This document shows, piece by piece, positions 45,333 to 53,295 of a stretch of DNA of 64,000 bases (position 1 is the first letter of the stretch; every line of letters begins with the position of its first letter). The translations under genes and the position numbers were made by a program. Origin of the DNA: Flavobacterium turcicum (lineage in GTDB: Bacteria; Bacteroidota; Bacteroidia; Flavobacteriales; Flavobacteriaceae). Below the pieces are notes generated by a model that saw only the letters and a program-made list of their open reading frames with translations, had not been told where the DNA came from and ran no database searches. The stretch is taken from NCBI RefSeq assembly GCF_011365745.1, contig NZ_JAAOBY010000002.1:310001-374000 (forward strand), read 5' to 3'.

Positions 45333-46538
45333 ATGACTCAAACCTATCTTTTAGCATGGCTGGATTCGGTGGTGACTTTAACGCTTGATCCTAAAAAAAA
45401 TAATCTTAATCAGATTACAACATTACAATCAAAAGTAATAATTGAAAAAGCAAATCAAGAAGCACAAGTGATTCAGTCACAATTAACAGCTAAGGTGTTC
45501 TCTTATAAAAAGGAAAGACAAATAAAGGTTTTGATTCAAAATTATCATTCTGCTTTAATAATTCTTTTGGACAATCTTACAATTACAAACGAACTAGCTG
45601 GTGAAGAGAATGAAGCTGTAAAAGGAGTCATAAGTATACTTATTTCCTGTTTAGATGAGTTAATCTTGTTTATTGAAAACAGATTTGGTAAATATTTAAG
45701 CTTGGATTCCAGAATAACAGTTGCCTATCACACTCTATCAAAAAATAAAATGCGACAAAAATTAGACAAATTAAAAAGTAGTTTTATTGCAAATATATAC
45801 GATGAAGAGTTGATAGGTATCGTTTTTACTAATCTGTATTCTTTTGTCAATCCTAGAAAGAATAAAGCAGTGACTTTGCGACAAATACTTTATAAAAAAG
45901 AATTGATCAAGGAATTGGAAGCTTTGACACTAAGTGTCAAATTGGAAAAACTTCATTCCGGTTTAGAGCAGCTGCTAATTTATATGAATTTTAATGATAG
46001 GCATTTTATTAATTATTTTACTCAGTCAATAATTAATAAAATTAACTCTCTAGAAAGTACTGCCGATAAAATGGAAACTCTTCTTTTGCATTATAAAGAG
46101 TTCAATCAGATCCAGATAAAGGCGAATGCGAGCTTAAATCCTCAATTTCACAACTTAAAAAAAATAGTTAGCGGTTGGTTTAAGCAGGAAATTATTTATC
46201 TTAAGAAAAAGCAGCAACTTTTGGCTGTTCCAAATTATGATATTGATAAAAATAAGCTTCAAAGTGTAGTGATTGATAAGGTACGAGATAAAGTGTTATG
46301 TAAACTATCCACAGACCAGACTGCTCTCATTTTACGAGCTTCAAATGAATTAAAAATTCTTATTTCAAAATCAATGAATCAGGTTTTTAAAACAATAGTT
46401 CCTTTTTTGTCAACACCTAACAAGAATGATCTGTCTTTTGACTCAATGCGAAGCAAAGCATATGTTGCAGAAGAGCGCGACAAAGAAATTGCTATTGATG
46501 CTCTTGAAAGAATGATTAAAAGAATAAAAGAGTATTAA
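45333..46538 (+). CDS. Unknown helical protein of 401 residues
   Basis: The start used is ATG 45333 (MTQTYLLAW); the frame is open to 45297 but begins there with TTG. The protein is soluble, strongly helical and Lys-rich, with no membrane segment or nucleotide motif. Several regions look like coiled coils (about 70-130 and 200-260). I do not recognise it. It follows the AraC gene closely and precedes another lipoprotein on the same strand, so it probably belongs to the same cluster. Intracellular scaffold or regulatory roles are possible. Confidence 0.5.
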   Translation: MTQTYLLAWLDSVVTLTLDPKKNNLNQITTLQSKVIIEKANQEAQVIQSQLTAKVFSYKKERQIKVLIQNYHSALIILLDNLTITNELAGEENEAVKGVISILISCLDELILFIENRFGKYLSLDSRITVAYHTLSKNKMRQKLDKLKSSFIANIYDEELIGIVFTNLYSFVNPRKNKAVTLRQILYKKELIKELEALTLSVKLEKLHSGLEQLLIYMNFNDRHFINYFTQSIINKINSLESTADKMETLLLHYKEFNQIQIKANASLNPQFHNLKKIVSGWFKQEIIYLKKKQQLLAVPNYDIDKNKLQSVVIDKVRDKVLCKLSTDQTALILRASNELKILISKSMNQVFKTIVPFLSTPNKNDLSFDSMRSKAYVAEERDKEIAIDALERMIKRIKEY

Positions 46539-46570
46539 TTGAATAATAATAAATCTAAACTTTAAAAAAC

Positions 46571-47101
46571 ATGGAAAAGCTATTTTACCCGATAATCGTT
46601 ATAAGTATATTAATTAATAGTTGCACCAATCCAACTTTAAATAAAAAACTGGCAACAGAAATTATTACAATGAAATACAAATACCCCAAAGTTTTGGACT
46701 ACGATATGTATTGCAGTGATCCAAAATATGCACAAAAAGTCCTAAATGCTGGATTAGAAAAAAAGGGGTTTGTATTGGTGCAAAGAACTCAAAAATTGAA
46801 AGATCTTGGAAAACCGCTAATACAATTCACCAATGCAGCAAAACCTTACCTTTTAATAACAACTCAGGAAGATGAAAAGTATCATATTCAAAAAGTAAAA
46901 ATAGCTGATGAAACTTTTGATGAGATTGAGACAATCATATTTGAAAATAATAGTAAACAGGCTAGGGTGAATTACAGTACAAAAATCAAAAGTACTGTTT
47001 TTGCTTCTTTATTAAAAAGTAACTTATCAAAAAAACACTATACCGTCTATTTTGTGTTAACGGAAGCTGGATGGCGAATTGCGGATAAATCAGATATATA
47101 A
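46571..47101 (+). CDS. Unrecognised lipoprotein
   Basis: This 176-residue protein has a short lipoprotein signal, 'PIIVISILINSC', with the lipobox Cys near residue 18. The rest is a mixed alpha/beta domain containing 'YCSDPKYAQKVLNAGLEKKG' and ending in 'LTEAGWRIADKSDI'. No family is recognised. It is the last gene of the plus-strand cluster and converges with the iron-uptake operon 28 bp away. The layout suggests an envelope function together with the lipoprotein at 43395. Confidence 0.52.
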   Translation: MEKLFYPIIVISILINSCTNPTLNKKLATEIITMKYKYPKVLDYDMYCSDPKYAQKVLNAGLEKKGFVLVQRTQKLKDLGKPLIQFTNAAKPYLLITTQEDEKYHIQKVKIADETFDEIETIIFENNSKQARVNYSTKIKSTVFASLLKSNLSKKHYTVYFVLTEAGWRIADKSDI

Positions 47102-47129
47102 TGATTGATTCATAAAAACAGAAAAAAAA

Positions 47130-48275
47130 TTAATTTTTATTTACAATCAACTTACTCTTTTTCCTTCTTCCATACCAAATCATGAAACCTGTAACAGGCA
47201 AAGCTGCAGCAATTAAACTTACTGTGAAAGCTAAAATCTTTCCTGGCAAATTCAAAATTTGTCCTGTATGAATGCCGTAATCCATTTCAACAATTTTTAA
47301 TCCTAGTGATTTTGATTCAAATGAATGTTCTTTTAAAAGCACTCCGGTATTAGGATGAAAATAATAATTGTTTTGATGATCAAATCGCAAAGAATACGGA
47401 TATGCACCGGTAGTTATTGGCTCCTTTTTATCGTCTGGTGTGGTTATAAAATACATTTCTGATGTAGGGTTTTTCAAAAAAGTTGTTTTCATGGCCTTAT
47501 CGATAGCTACACTAGTTTCAGACTTATAAAATGTTGTATCGACAACTGGTTTCTTTTGTTCTAGTTCACGATTTCCACCTAGATTTGCTGTATAATAAAT
47601 TCCGTCACCTACCCAATCATAAGTAAAAACTAATCCCGTTATCGCCAATACTAATCCCGCTGTAGCAATGTAAAATCCCGACACATTGTGCCAATCATAA
47701 TTTACTCGTCGCCATTTTGCAGACCATTTTACTTTCAATCTGTTTTTTAAATCTTTTTTCTTTTTTGGCCACCATTGAATAATTCCTGAGATCAATAAAA
47801 TAACGAATAGTATTGTCGCACCGCCTATAATGTGCTTACCAATGTAATCCGGCAAAAGCAAATACAAATGGATGTATTCTACAATTATAAAAAAGTCTTC
47901 TGCAGGATTTTCGGTTTGAAGATATTTTCCATTATAAGGATTGAAATAAACATAAAAATTCCCTTCTTTATTATGGGTGTAAACAACCGCCGATCGATTT
48001 TTACCGTGATAAGCAACCATTCCTGATTTGCTATTAGGTATAATTTTGCTAGCCTTTTCTTGTAAAACCGAAGGCAATAGAAAAGCTTTGTTTTCTTGAG
48101 TTACAAATCGCCATTCTTTTCGAGTTATGTCTTTTATCTCGTCGTGAAAACAAAAAATACAACCTGTAATACTTATAATAAACACAATTAGCCCCGAAAT
48201 TAATCCAAGCCATTTGTGTAAAAAACGCATTTTTTTTCTAACATCCATAACCTTGCAGTTGTTTTCTTTACTCAA
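47130..48275 (-). CDS. PepSY-domain inner-membrane protein, iron-uptake associated
   Basis: This 381-residue protein has four transmembrane helices in the usual positions (about 24-44, 150-172, 205-228 and 340-362) and periplasmic PepSY-type domains between them. Motifs such as 'MRFLHKWLGLISGLIVFI', 'YDWHNVSGFYIATAGLVLAI' and 'YGIHTGQILNLPGK' are typical, and their histidines may bind haem. Members are thought to reduce ferric siderophores or energise their uptake. It is last in the TonB receptor-DUF4198-PepSY operon and overlaps the DUF4198 gene by 8 bp. Confidence 0.9.
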   Translation of the reverse strand: MSKENNCKVMDVRKKMRFLHKWLGLISGLIVFIISITGCIFCFHDEIKDITRKEWRFVTQENKAFLLPSVLQEKASKIIPNSKSGMVAYHGKNRSAVVYTHNKEGNFYVYFNPYNGKYLQTENPAEDFFIIVEYIHLYLLLPDYIGKHIIGGATILFVILLISGIIQWWPKKKKDLKNRLKVKWSAKWRRVNYDWHNVSGFYIATAGLVLAITGLVFTYDWVGDGIYYTANLGGNRELEQKKPVVDTTFYKSETSVAIDKAMKTTFLKNPTSEMYFITTPDDKKEPITTGAYPYSLRFDHQNNYYFHPNTGVLLKEHSFESKSLGLKIVEMDYGIHTGQILNLPGKILAFTVSLIAAALPVTGFMIWYGRRKKSKLIVNKN

Positions 48276-49002
48276 TCATAATGGGATAAGTAGCACTATG
48301 AAAAACAAATTGATACTCTTTTCCGTTATACTTTCCTGAAACTTCTTCTTTAATTGTTGTTTCAACTATGTATTTTGTTGCGAATGGTAAAGTAAATTTT
48401 ACCAATCCATTTTCATCCGTTTTGATTTTTTGGTTGAACTGATTTTTAAGAAAAACTACAACTTCATTGTCTTTTACTGGCTTATTTTTATATAAAATCT
48501 TCAATACAACCTCATCGTTAAGCTTCAAATTTTTCTTTGAAACGTCGACAATCGTTATGCCTTCTGGATTAATTGAAACTGTTTCGGCATATTTTTCTCC
48601 AACTTCAATTTTGGCAGTGGCGTGATAATGAGTTTTGAAAATTCCAAAATCATATTGCGTATAATCAATCACATCAATTTCATTGTTATTTAGAACAATT
48701 GTATATGTGCCGTTCACTTTTGGTGTGAAAGTAGTTTTGTAAAATGTGGCTTCTGGAGTGACCTCTAATTTTATTTTGTCACCATTTGGACTGATTGCCC
48801 AAAGTGTAAAATTTTTAACTTTTTCAAAGCCTTCTTCGCCTACTTTGTCAATTGCACCATAACTGTATTCTCCAAAGAACACTTTCACTTCTTGTTTCTG
48901 ATTGATTTTTCCTTTCGTATTGGTTTCAATCCATAAAAAATGGGCAAAACTATTGACTGAAAAAAGAAAAAATAAAGCGATAAAATAAATATTGTTTTTC
49001 AT
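48268..49002 (-). CDS. DUF4198 family periplasmic protein
   Basis: This 244-residue protein has an N-terminal signal ('YFIALFFLFSVNSFA') followed by HFLWIE. That stretch and the beta-rich domains after it are typical of DUF4198, often found beside TonB-dependent metal receptors. The family has been linked to nickel or iron uptake, but its exact role is not known. It stands between the receptor and the PepSY protein, and the three are probably cotranscribed. The C-terminal half looks like a carboxypeptidase-regulatory-type domain ('VFLKNQFNQKIKTDENG'). Confidence 0.87.
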   Translation of the reverse strand: MKNNIYFIALFFLFSVNSFAHFLWIETNTKGKINQKQEVKVFFGEYSYGAIDKVGEEGFEKVKNFTLWAISPNGDKIKLEVTPEATFYKTTFTPKVNGTYTIVLNNNEIDVIDYTQYDFGIFKTHYHATAKIEVGEKYAETVSINPEGITIVDVSKKNLKLNDEVVLKILYKNKPVKDNEVVVFLKNQFNQKIKTDENGLVKFTLPFATKYIVETTIKEEVSGKYNGKEYQFVFHSATYPIMIE

Positions 49003-49060
49003 AAAATAATGATTTAAAAATTCCGCTTGAAAAAGTAATCAAACGGAATTTGTTTTTTAA

Positions 49061-51535
49061 TTAAAATCTGTAAGCAAAACTTGCCGCAACACTTCTTGGT
49101 GTTTTTGGATGAACTGTCGACCAACCGTCGTACGCTTCTTCATTAAAGATATTGTCTAATTTTAATGTTAGCGTATATTTTTCGGCACCGTAAAATAATG
49201 ATGAATTTAAGATAGTGTATTCTGGAATTCTAAATTGTCCTGAAACATTTCGGTTCATGATTTTGTTTTCACTTGCATAATTTCCTCCAAAACCAATTCC
49301 AAATCCGTTTAGTTTTCCTTGTTGGAATTTATAACTTGCCCAAAGATTGGCTAAATTTTGAGGTCCAGCACTTTCTGGTCTAAAACCAACAAAATCTGGA
49401 TCACCTGCAGAAAGTTCGCTATCATTATAACTGTATCCTAAAACAATATTCAAACCTTTAATCGGATTGGCAATAAATTCTGCTTCAAAACCTTTATTTT
49501 TCTGTGCTCCATCTTGAAAATTAGTTTGCGTATTTGCAGTGAAAACAGTATAAACAGCATTTGAAACTTCAATATTGTAGTAACTTAAAGTTGCAAATAT
49601 TTTATCTTTTAAAATATTTAATTTTGTTCCAAACTCCAACTGATTGGCTTTTTCGGCAGAAAATGTTCGTGGTCTTGTAGTTCCATCAGCAAGTAAATCT
49701 CTTCCTGGAGCAACATTTGAAAATCCGTTCATATAATTGGCAAAAACCGAAACCTTATCTAAAATTGGCTGATAAACTAATCCAAATTTTGGTGAAAACG
49801 CAGTTTGATTATAGTTATCCGCCTTTGTAGTAACATCACCTTCATTTATAAATCGATCTACACGCAAGCTTGCCATAGCAGAAAGTGCTGGTGTAAAGTT
49901 GATTACGTCAGAAACATAAGCGCTATAAACTTCTTGTTTATTTTTGGTATTATTGTAAGTCGCATTTGCTAGAAGCGCATCAGAACCAGCTTGCGTTAGA
50001 TTTCCGCTGTCACCATCGGTAATGTAAGCAGTAGGATCTGTAATTCCGAATACATTTTCGTTTACGTTTTGCAAACTTGCATTTCCTATATAAATCACAC
50101 CATTTCCAACATAAGCCGAACCGTTATCAGTTACATTTCTGTTAAAGTAATCCAATCCAGCAACAATTCGGTTTCTTAATCCAGCGATTTTAAAATCGCC
50201 AATAAAGTTTTGTTGAATATCAGTAGCCAAAGTACTAGAGTTTTGATAATTGAAAAATCTCCCTAAAACGATACCTTCTGATAATGTTGCAGGATAAAAC
50301 TGTGTTGTTTCATATAAATACGAATAGTATCCTTTTGATTTGGATGAACTTCTTGAAACTACGGTCTGCGATGTCCAATCTTTTGATAATTTGTAAAACA
50401 TCTGACCTTGCAAACTGTACGATGGCGTTTCAATACTCAACTGATTGCTTGTGTACGAACGCTTGTTAGTGTAATTCAATTCGTCAATATTGGTAACACG
50501 TAATGGCGCACCACGATCTAAAAATAGCATGGTTGGATTTGTAGATTCAGAATTCATAATTTCTGTATTGAACAAAAATGATAGTTTTTCTGAAGCTTTT
50601 ACCGACAACGATGGCGCTACAAATAATGATTTTCTAAAACCAGCATCTTGAAAACTATCTTCGGTATGATAGGCAGAATTTAATCGGAAATTGATTGATT
50701 TATCTTCGTTTAATGGAGTATTTACATCTGCAGTTAGACGATTTACACCGTAACTTGCATTGGTGTAAGCAATTTCACCACCAAAATTTTCGTAAGGTTT
50801 TTTAGTATTGATGTTTATTAATCCACCATAGGAGATTAAGCTACTACCAAAAAGAGTTCCCGATGGACCTTTTATTACTTCAATTCTTTCAATGTTTGCA
50901 GGATCTAAACTTCCGTTCGTCAATCCAGGTAAACCGTTTACCATAGTTACTTGAACTGGAAATCCTCTCAATGAAAAATATCCTGCACCATCGCCACCAC
51001 GACCTGTTGAAGACCAAAGTTGTGTTAATCCTGGAGCATTTTTCAAAGCATCATCAATATTGGTAACCACTTGTTCTTTTAAAAGTTCATTTGAAATTGT
51101 AGTATAAACTTGCGGGTTTTCAATATTTTTCAATGGCATTTTCGAAACAGTCTGCGTTTCTTTTCTTGTAAATGAATTTGTCTTTACACCGTTTACAACC
51201 ACTTCATTTAGTTGTTCTGAAGTTGCATTGATTGTAAAGTTTTCAACCAATTCATCACCGGCTTGGACTGAAATTGATTTCTCTTTAGAAGAATAACCTA
51301 CCGCAGAGATTTTTAGGATGTAATTTCCTGGCTTGATGTTTTTGATTTCGTAATTTCCTTCAGCATTCGTAATAGTTCCTATTTGAGTTCCTTTCAGAAT
51401 TATGGAAACATTGTCTGACGCTTCATTATTTGCATTGAAAATTTTTCCAGAGATGAACGCAGTTTGTTGTGCCCATGAAACTGAAAAGGTTAGTAATAAT
51501 AAGCATAAGCTCGTTAATTTGGTAGCTATCTTCAT
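49061..51535 (-). CDS. TonB-dependent siderophore receptor
   Basis: This 824-residue outer-membrane transporter begins with a signal, 'LCLLLLTFSVSWAQQ', and a CarboxypepD_reg-like domain ('ISGKIFNANNEASDNVSI'). A plug with 'GYFSLRGFPVQVTMVNGLP' and 'IERIEVIKGPSGTLFGSSL' comes next, and it ends with the barrel closure FAYRF. These plug motifs are those of FecA/FhuA-like ferric-siderophore receptors. The accompanying DUF4198 and PepSY genes support iron uptake. A good promoter and Fur-like half-sites lie directly upstream (51541-51622). No siderophore synthesis gene is in the window, so the receptor probably uses a foreign siderophore. Confidence 0.92.
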   Translation of the reverse strand: MKIATKLTSLCLLLLTFSVSWAQQTAFISGKIFNANNEASDNVSIILKGTQIGTITNAEGNYEIKNIKPGNYILKISAVGYSSKEKSISVQAGDELVENFTINATSEQLNEVVVNGVKTNSFTRKETQTVSKMPLKNIENPQVYTTISNELLKEQVVTNIDDALKNAPGLTQLWSSTGRGGDGAGYFSLRGFPVQVTMVNGLPGLTNGSLDPANIERIEVIKGPSGTLFGSSLISYGGLININTKKPYENFGGEIAYTNASYGVNRLTADVNTPLNEDKSINFRLNSAYHTEDSFQDAGFRKSLFVAPSLSVKASEKLSFLFNTEIMNSESTNPTMLFLDRGAPLRVTNIDELNYTNKRSYTSNQLSIETPSYSLQGQMFYKLSKDWTSQTVVSRSSSKSKGYYSYLYETTQFYPATLSEGIVLGRFFNYQNSSTLATDIQQNFIGDFKIAGLRNRIVAGLDYFNRNVTDNGSAYVGNGVIYIGNASLQNVNENVFGITDPTAYITDGDSGNLTQAGSDALLANATYNNTKNKQEVYSAYVSDVINFTPALSAMASLRVDRFINEGDVTTKADNYNQTAFSPKFGLVYQPILDKVSVFANYMNGFSNVAPGRDLLADGTTRPRTFSAEKANQLEFGTKLNILKDKIFATLSYYNIEVSNAVYTVFTANTQTNFQDGAQKNKGFEAEFIANPIKGLNIVLGYSYNDSELSAGDPDFVGFRPESAGPQNLANLWASYKFQQGKLNGFGIGFGGNYASENKIMNRNVSGQFRIPEYTILNSSLFYGAEKYTLTLKLDNIFNEEAYDGWSTVHPKTPRSVAASFAYRF

Positions 51536-51540
51536 TTTTA

Positions 51541-51622
51541 TTTAGAATTGTTATTAATAGTGCAAATGTAAATTGCAAAACTTTAATAACCAAATTTATT
51601 TTTATTAATTCTAAATAAATTT
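51541..51622. promoter_or_regulatory. Possible iron-regulator (Fur-type) sites upstream of the TonB receptor
   Basis: TTTAGAAT (51541-51548) and ATTCTAAA (51608-51615) are the two halves of a palindrome of the kind bound by Fur-like regulators, separated by 59 bp. AAATTTATTT (51592-51601) and AAATAAATTT (51613-51622) form a perfect 10-bp inverted repeat that overlaps the -33 element. Iron-regulated repression is a natural inference, but a single intact Fur box is not seen. Confidence 0.45.
51563..51594 (-). promoter_or_regulatory. Promoter of the TonB receptor operon
   Basis: On the minus strand, TTTG (51591-51594) stands 20 bp before TACATTTG (51563-51570), a full match to the Bacteroidota -33/-7 pattern. 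The -7 element lies 28 bp from the receptor start. Confidence 0.75.
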
Positions 51623-51696
51623 AATAGAAACTGTTTAACTACTAAAATTAAAAATATTTTAAACTTTTTATAATTTTTTTTCCTTGAATTTATTGA

Positions 51697-51722
51697 GGGT
51701 ACGATTGGGTACAAAAGGGTAC
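51697..51722 (+). repeat. Three GGGTAC iterons with a 10-bp period
   Basis: GGGTAC occurs at 51697-51702, 51707-51712 and 51717-51722, exactly one helical turn apart, so all three face one side of the DNA. They lie 133 bp before the first tra gene, in the 319-bp gap after the TonB operon (51536-51854), which otherwise shows no gene. They may bind a tra regulator, or be arm-type sites of a recombinase. Confidence 0.65.
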
Positions 51723-51854
51723 AAAAAAAGTTGGACTTGTAGTGGTTTAGTGACTGTTGTTTCTTTGCCTTGTATTAATGAAAATCGTTTTTGGATAACA
51801 TTCTAATTACCGGTTTATTTAGGCACTCATGTTTAACGATAAAATGATAAAATT

Positions 51855-52349
51855 ATGTTTACAAACATTTCTTGGACCAATTACACCATTGTAGCTTCCT
51901 TACTTTTAGCAAGCTGGTATTTATTTATTGCCTTTCGATTTTACTTTGAAGAAATCAAAGAAATTGTAACTGGAAGTCGAAAATTTCAATTTAGTGCTGT
52001 AAATGAAAAATCTACACCACAATCAAAGCATGATTTCAAGGATCACGAATTTATTGATTCAACAAGTTCTGCGGCTATATCTTCATTTGTAGCATCTGAT
52101 ACTACATTTCAAGATGTAGATGCATTGGTAGAACGAATAAAAAGTGTAATTGCAGATGCAATCAATAGAAAGATTTTGAAACAGGAACTCTTAGATTATT
52201 TACGATTGGTTCTTGAGGAATATCCAACTGTAAAAAACTCTCCTTTTCGTTCTTCAGTAAGCGAATTTATTGTCTCAGAGTCTGCTAAAATTGAGACCAT
52301 CGACTTAATACAGGCAGAGGTTGAAGATTTATGGGATGATAAAATCTAA
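51855..52349 (+). CDS. Membrane-anchored protein, first gene of the tra operon
   Basis: This 164-residue protein has one transmembrane helix near the N-terminus ('YTIVASLLLASWYLFIAFRF'), so the rest faces the cytoplasm. The soluble part is acidic, with a helical C-terminal region ('LDYLRLVLEEYPTVKNSPF'). The family is not recognised. It directly precedes the DUF4134 gene traE on the same strand, after a 129-bp gap, and similar genes are expected at the head of flavobacterial tra operons. A role in assembly of the conjugation channel is likely by context. Confidence 0.62.
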   Translation: MFTNISWTNYTIVASLLLASWYLFIAFRFYFEEIKEIVTGSRKFQFSAVNEKSTPQSKHDFKDHEFIDSTSSAAISSFVASDTTFQDVDALVERIKSVIADAINRKILKQELLDYLRLVLEEYPTVKNSPFRSSVSEFIVSESAKIETIDLIQAEVEDLWDDKI

Positions 52350-52478
52350 AAAATTAACGGAGGAAATGTTCCTGTCCGACCCAGCGTGTTAGGACATATG
52401 AGAAAGGAAAGTGGAATTGCGACAGCGACAGATCCTTCGTTTTTTTATCAAATTATTTAAACTTTAAAATAATATGTT
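52350..52478 (+). other. 129-bp spacer between the first tra gene and traE
   Basis: The spacer contains a 5-bp stem TGTCC (52373-52377) with GGACA (52392-52396) and a run of seven T at 52440-52446. It is more GC-rich than usual here. It may be a structured leader or a processing site that sets traE level. No promoter of the standard form was identified. Confidence 0.35.
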
Positions 52479-52817
52479 ATGAAAAAATGGAAAAGAAATT
52501 TTAAAAAATTGAGCAATCAAAAAAGTGCATTAACTATAATTCTTTTTGCATCGCTTATGATTAATCATAGTGTTTATGCTCAAGATGGTTTGGCTGGAAT
52601 TAATGAAGCCAATCAGCAGGTAAGAAGTTATTTTGATGCTGGAACACAATTAATGTATGCTATTGGAGCGATCTTGGGCTTAATAGGTGCTGTTAAAGTG
52701 TATCAAAAATGGAACGCAGGTGATCCTGATACTGGAAAAGTTGCCGCTGCTTGGTTTGGCAGCTGTGTTTTTTTAGTTGTAGTTGCCACTGTAATACAAT
52801 CCTTTTTTGGGATTTAA
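52479..52817 (+). CDS. traE: TraE, DUF4134 pilin-like membrane protein
   Basis: This 112-residue protein has a signal peptide ending near VYAQ and two transmembrane helices ('LMYAIGAILGLIGAVKVYQK' and 'AWFGSCVFLVVVATVIQSFF') with the conserved 'KWNAGDPDTGKVAAAWFG' between them. This is the DUF4134/TraE pattern, a VirB2-like pilin subunit in conjugative transposons of Bacteroidota. The start at 52479 precedes a basic N-terminus, as in relatives. It is followed by an unknown gene and the giant methylase-helicase, not directly by traF. Confidence 0.9.
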   Translation: MKKWKRNFKKLSNQKSALTIILFASLMINHSVYAQDGLAGINEANQQVRSYFDAGTQLMYAIGAILGLIGAVKVYQKWNAGDPDTGKVAAAWFGSCVFLVVVATVIQSFFGI

Positions 52818-52828
52818 ACAACTACGTT

Positions 52829-53257
52829 ATGGAAGATGTTTTAAAAGAAAAGTTGTGGTTGTACATCATCAATAACAATCCAGATTTAATGTTTACCCTC
52901 CAAGAGGAGTATAGGGTATCTGAATACTTAAATGAAAAAATAGTTACCGTAAAATCCATTGTGGACGAGCTGTTAGAGGAGGCTACACCACAATATATCA
53001 TTGAGGAAATTTGTCTCAATCTGCTAACAGAAGATTTAAAACCTTCTCGATATGTGTATATCCGATTACTACTTGAAGAGGAGTTTCAATCAAATTACAA
53101 TCAGTTTTATGAGTCAGGAATACTTATTTATGAAGTAATCAACCTTGTTGAAAGCTGTAAAGAAGTTTTTGAAACCATTGGTTTTACTAATGAAAATGAA
53201 GATAATACTTTTTTAAAACATGCCATTATAGGACAAATGGCGGTTTATCTCAATTAA
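52829..53257 (+). CDS. Unknown 142-residue protein (DUF1896-like, tentative)
   Basis: The ATG at 52829 is the best start, because the upstream frame (to 52751) lies inside traE. The protein is helical and acidic without membrane segments and contains 'IYEVINLVESCKEVFETIGF'. Size and context recall DUF1896 proteins of conjugative transposons, but I could not confirm this. It starts 11 bp after traE and ends 38 bp before the giant methylase-helicase. It may assist that protein. Confidence 0.55.
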   Translation: MEDVLKEKLWLYIINNNPDLMFTLQEEYRVSEYLNEKIVTVKSIVDELLEEATPQYIIEEICLNLLTEDLKPSRYVYIRLLLEEEFQSNYNQFYESGILIYEVINLVESCKEVFETIGFTNENEDNTFLKHAIIGQMAVYLN

Positions 53258-53295
53258 GCTATTGATGGAAATGTAATGTATGAAAATGAGTAATT

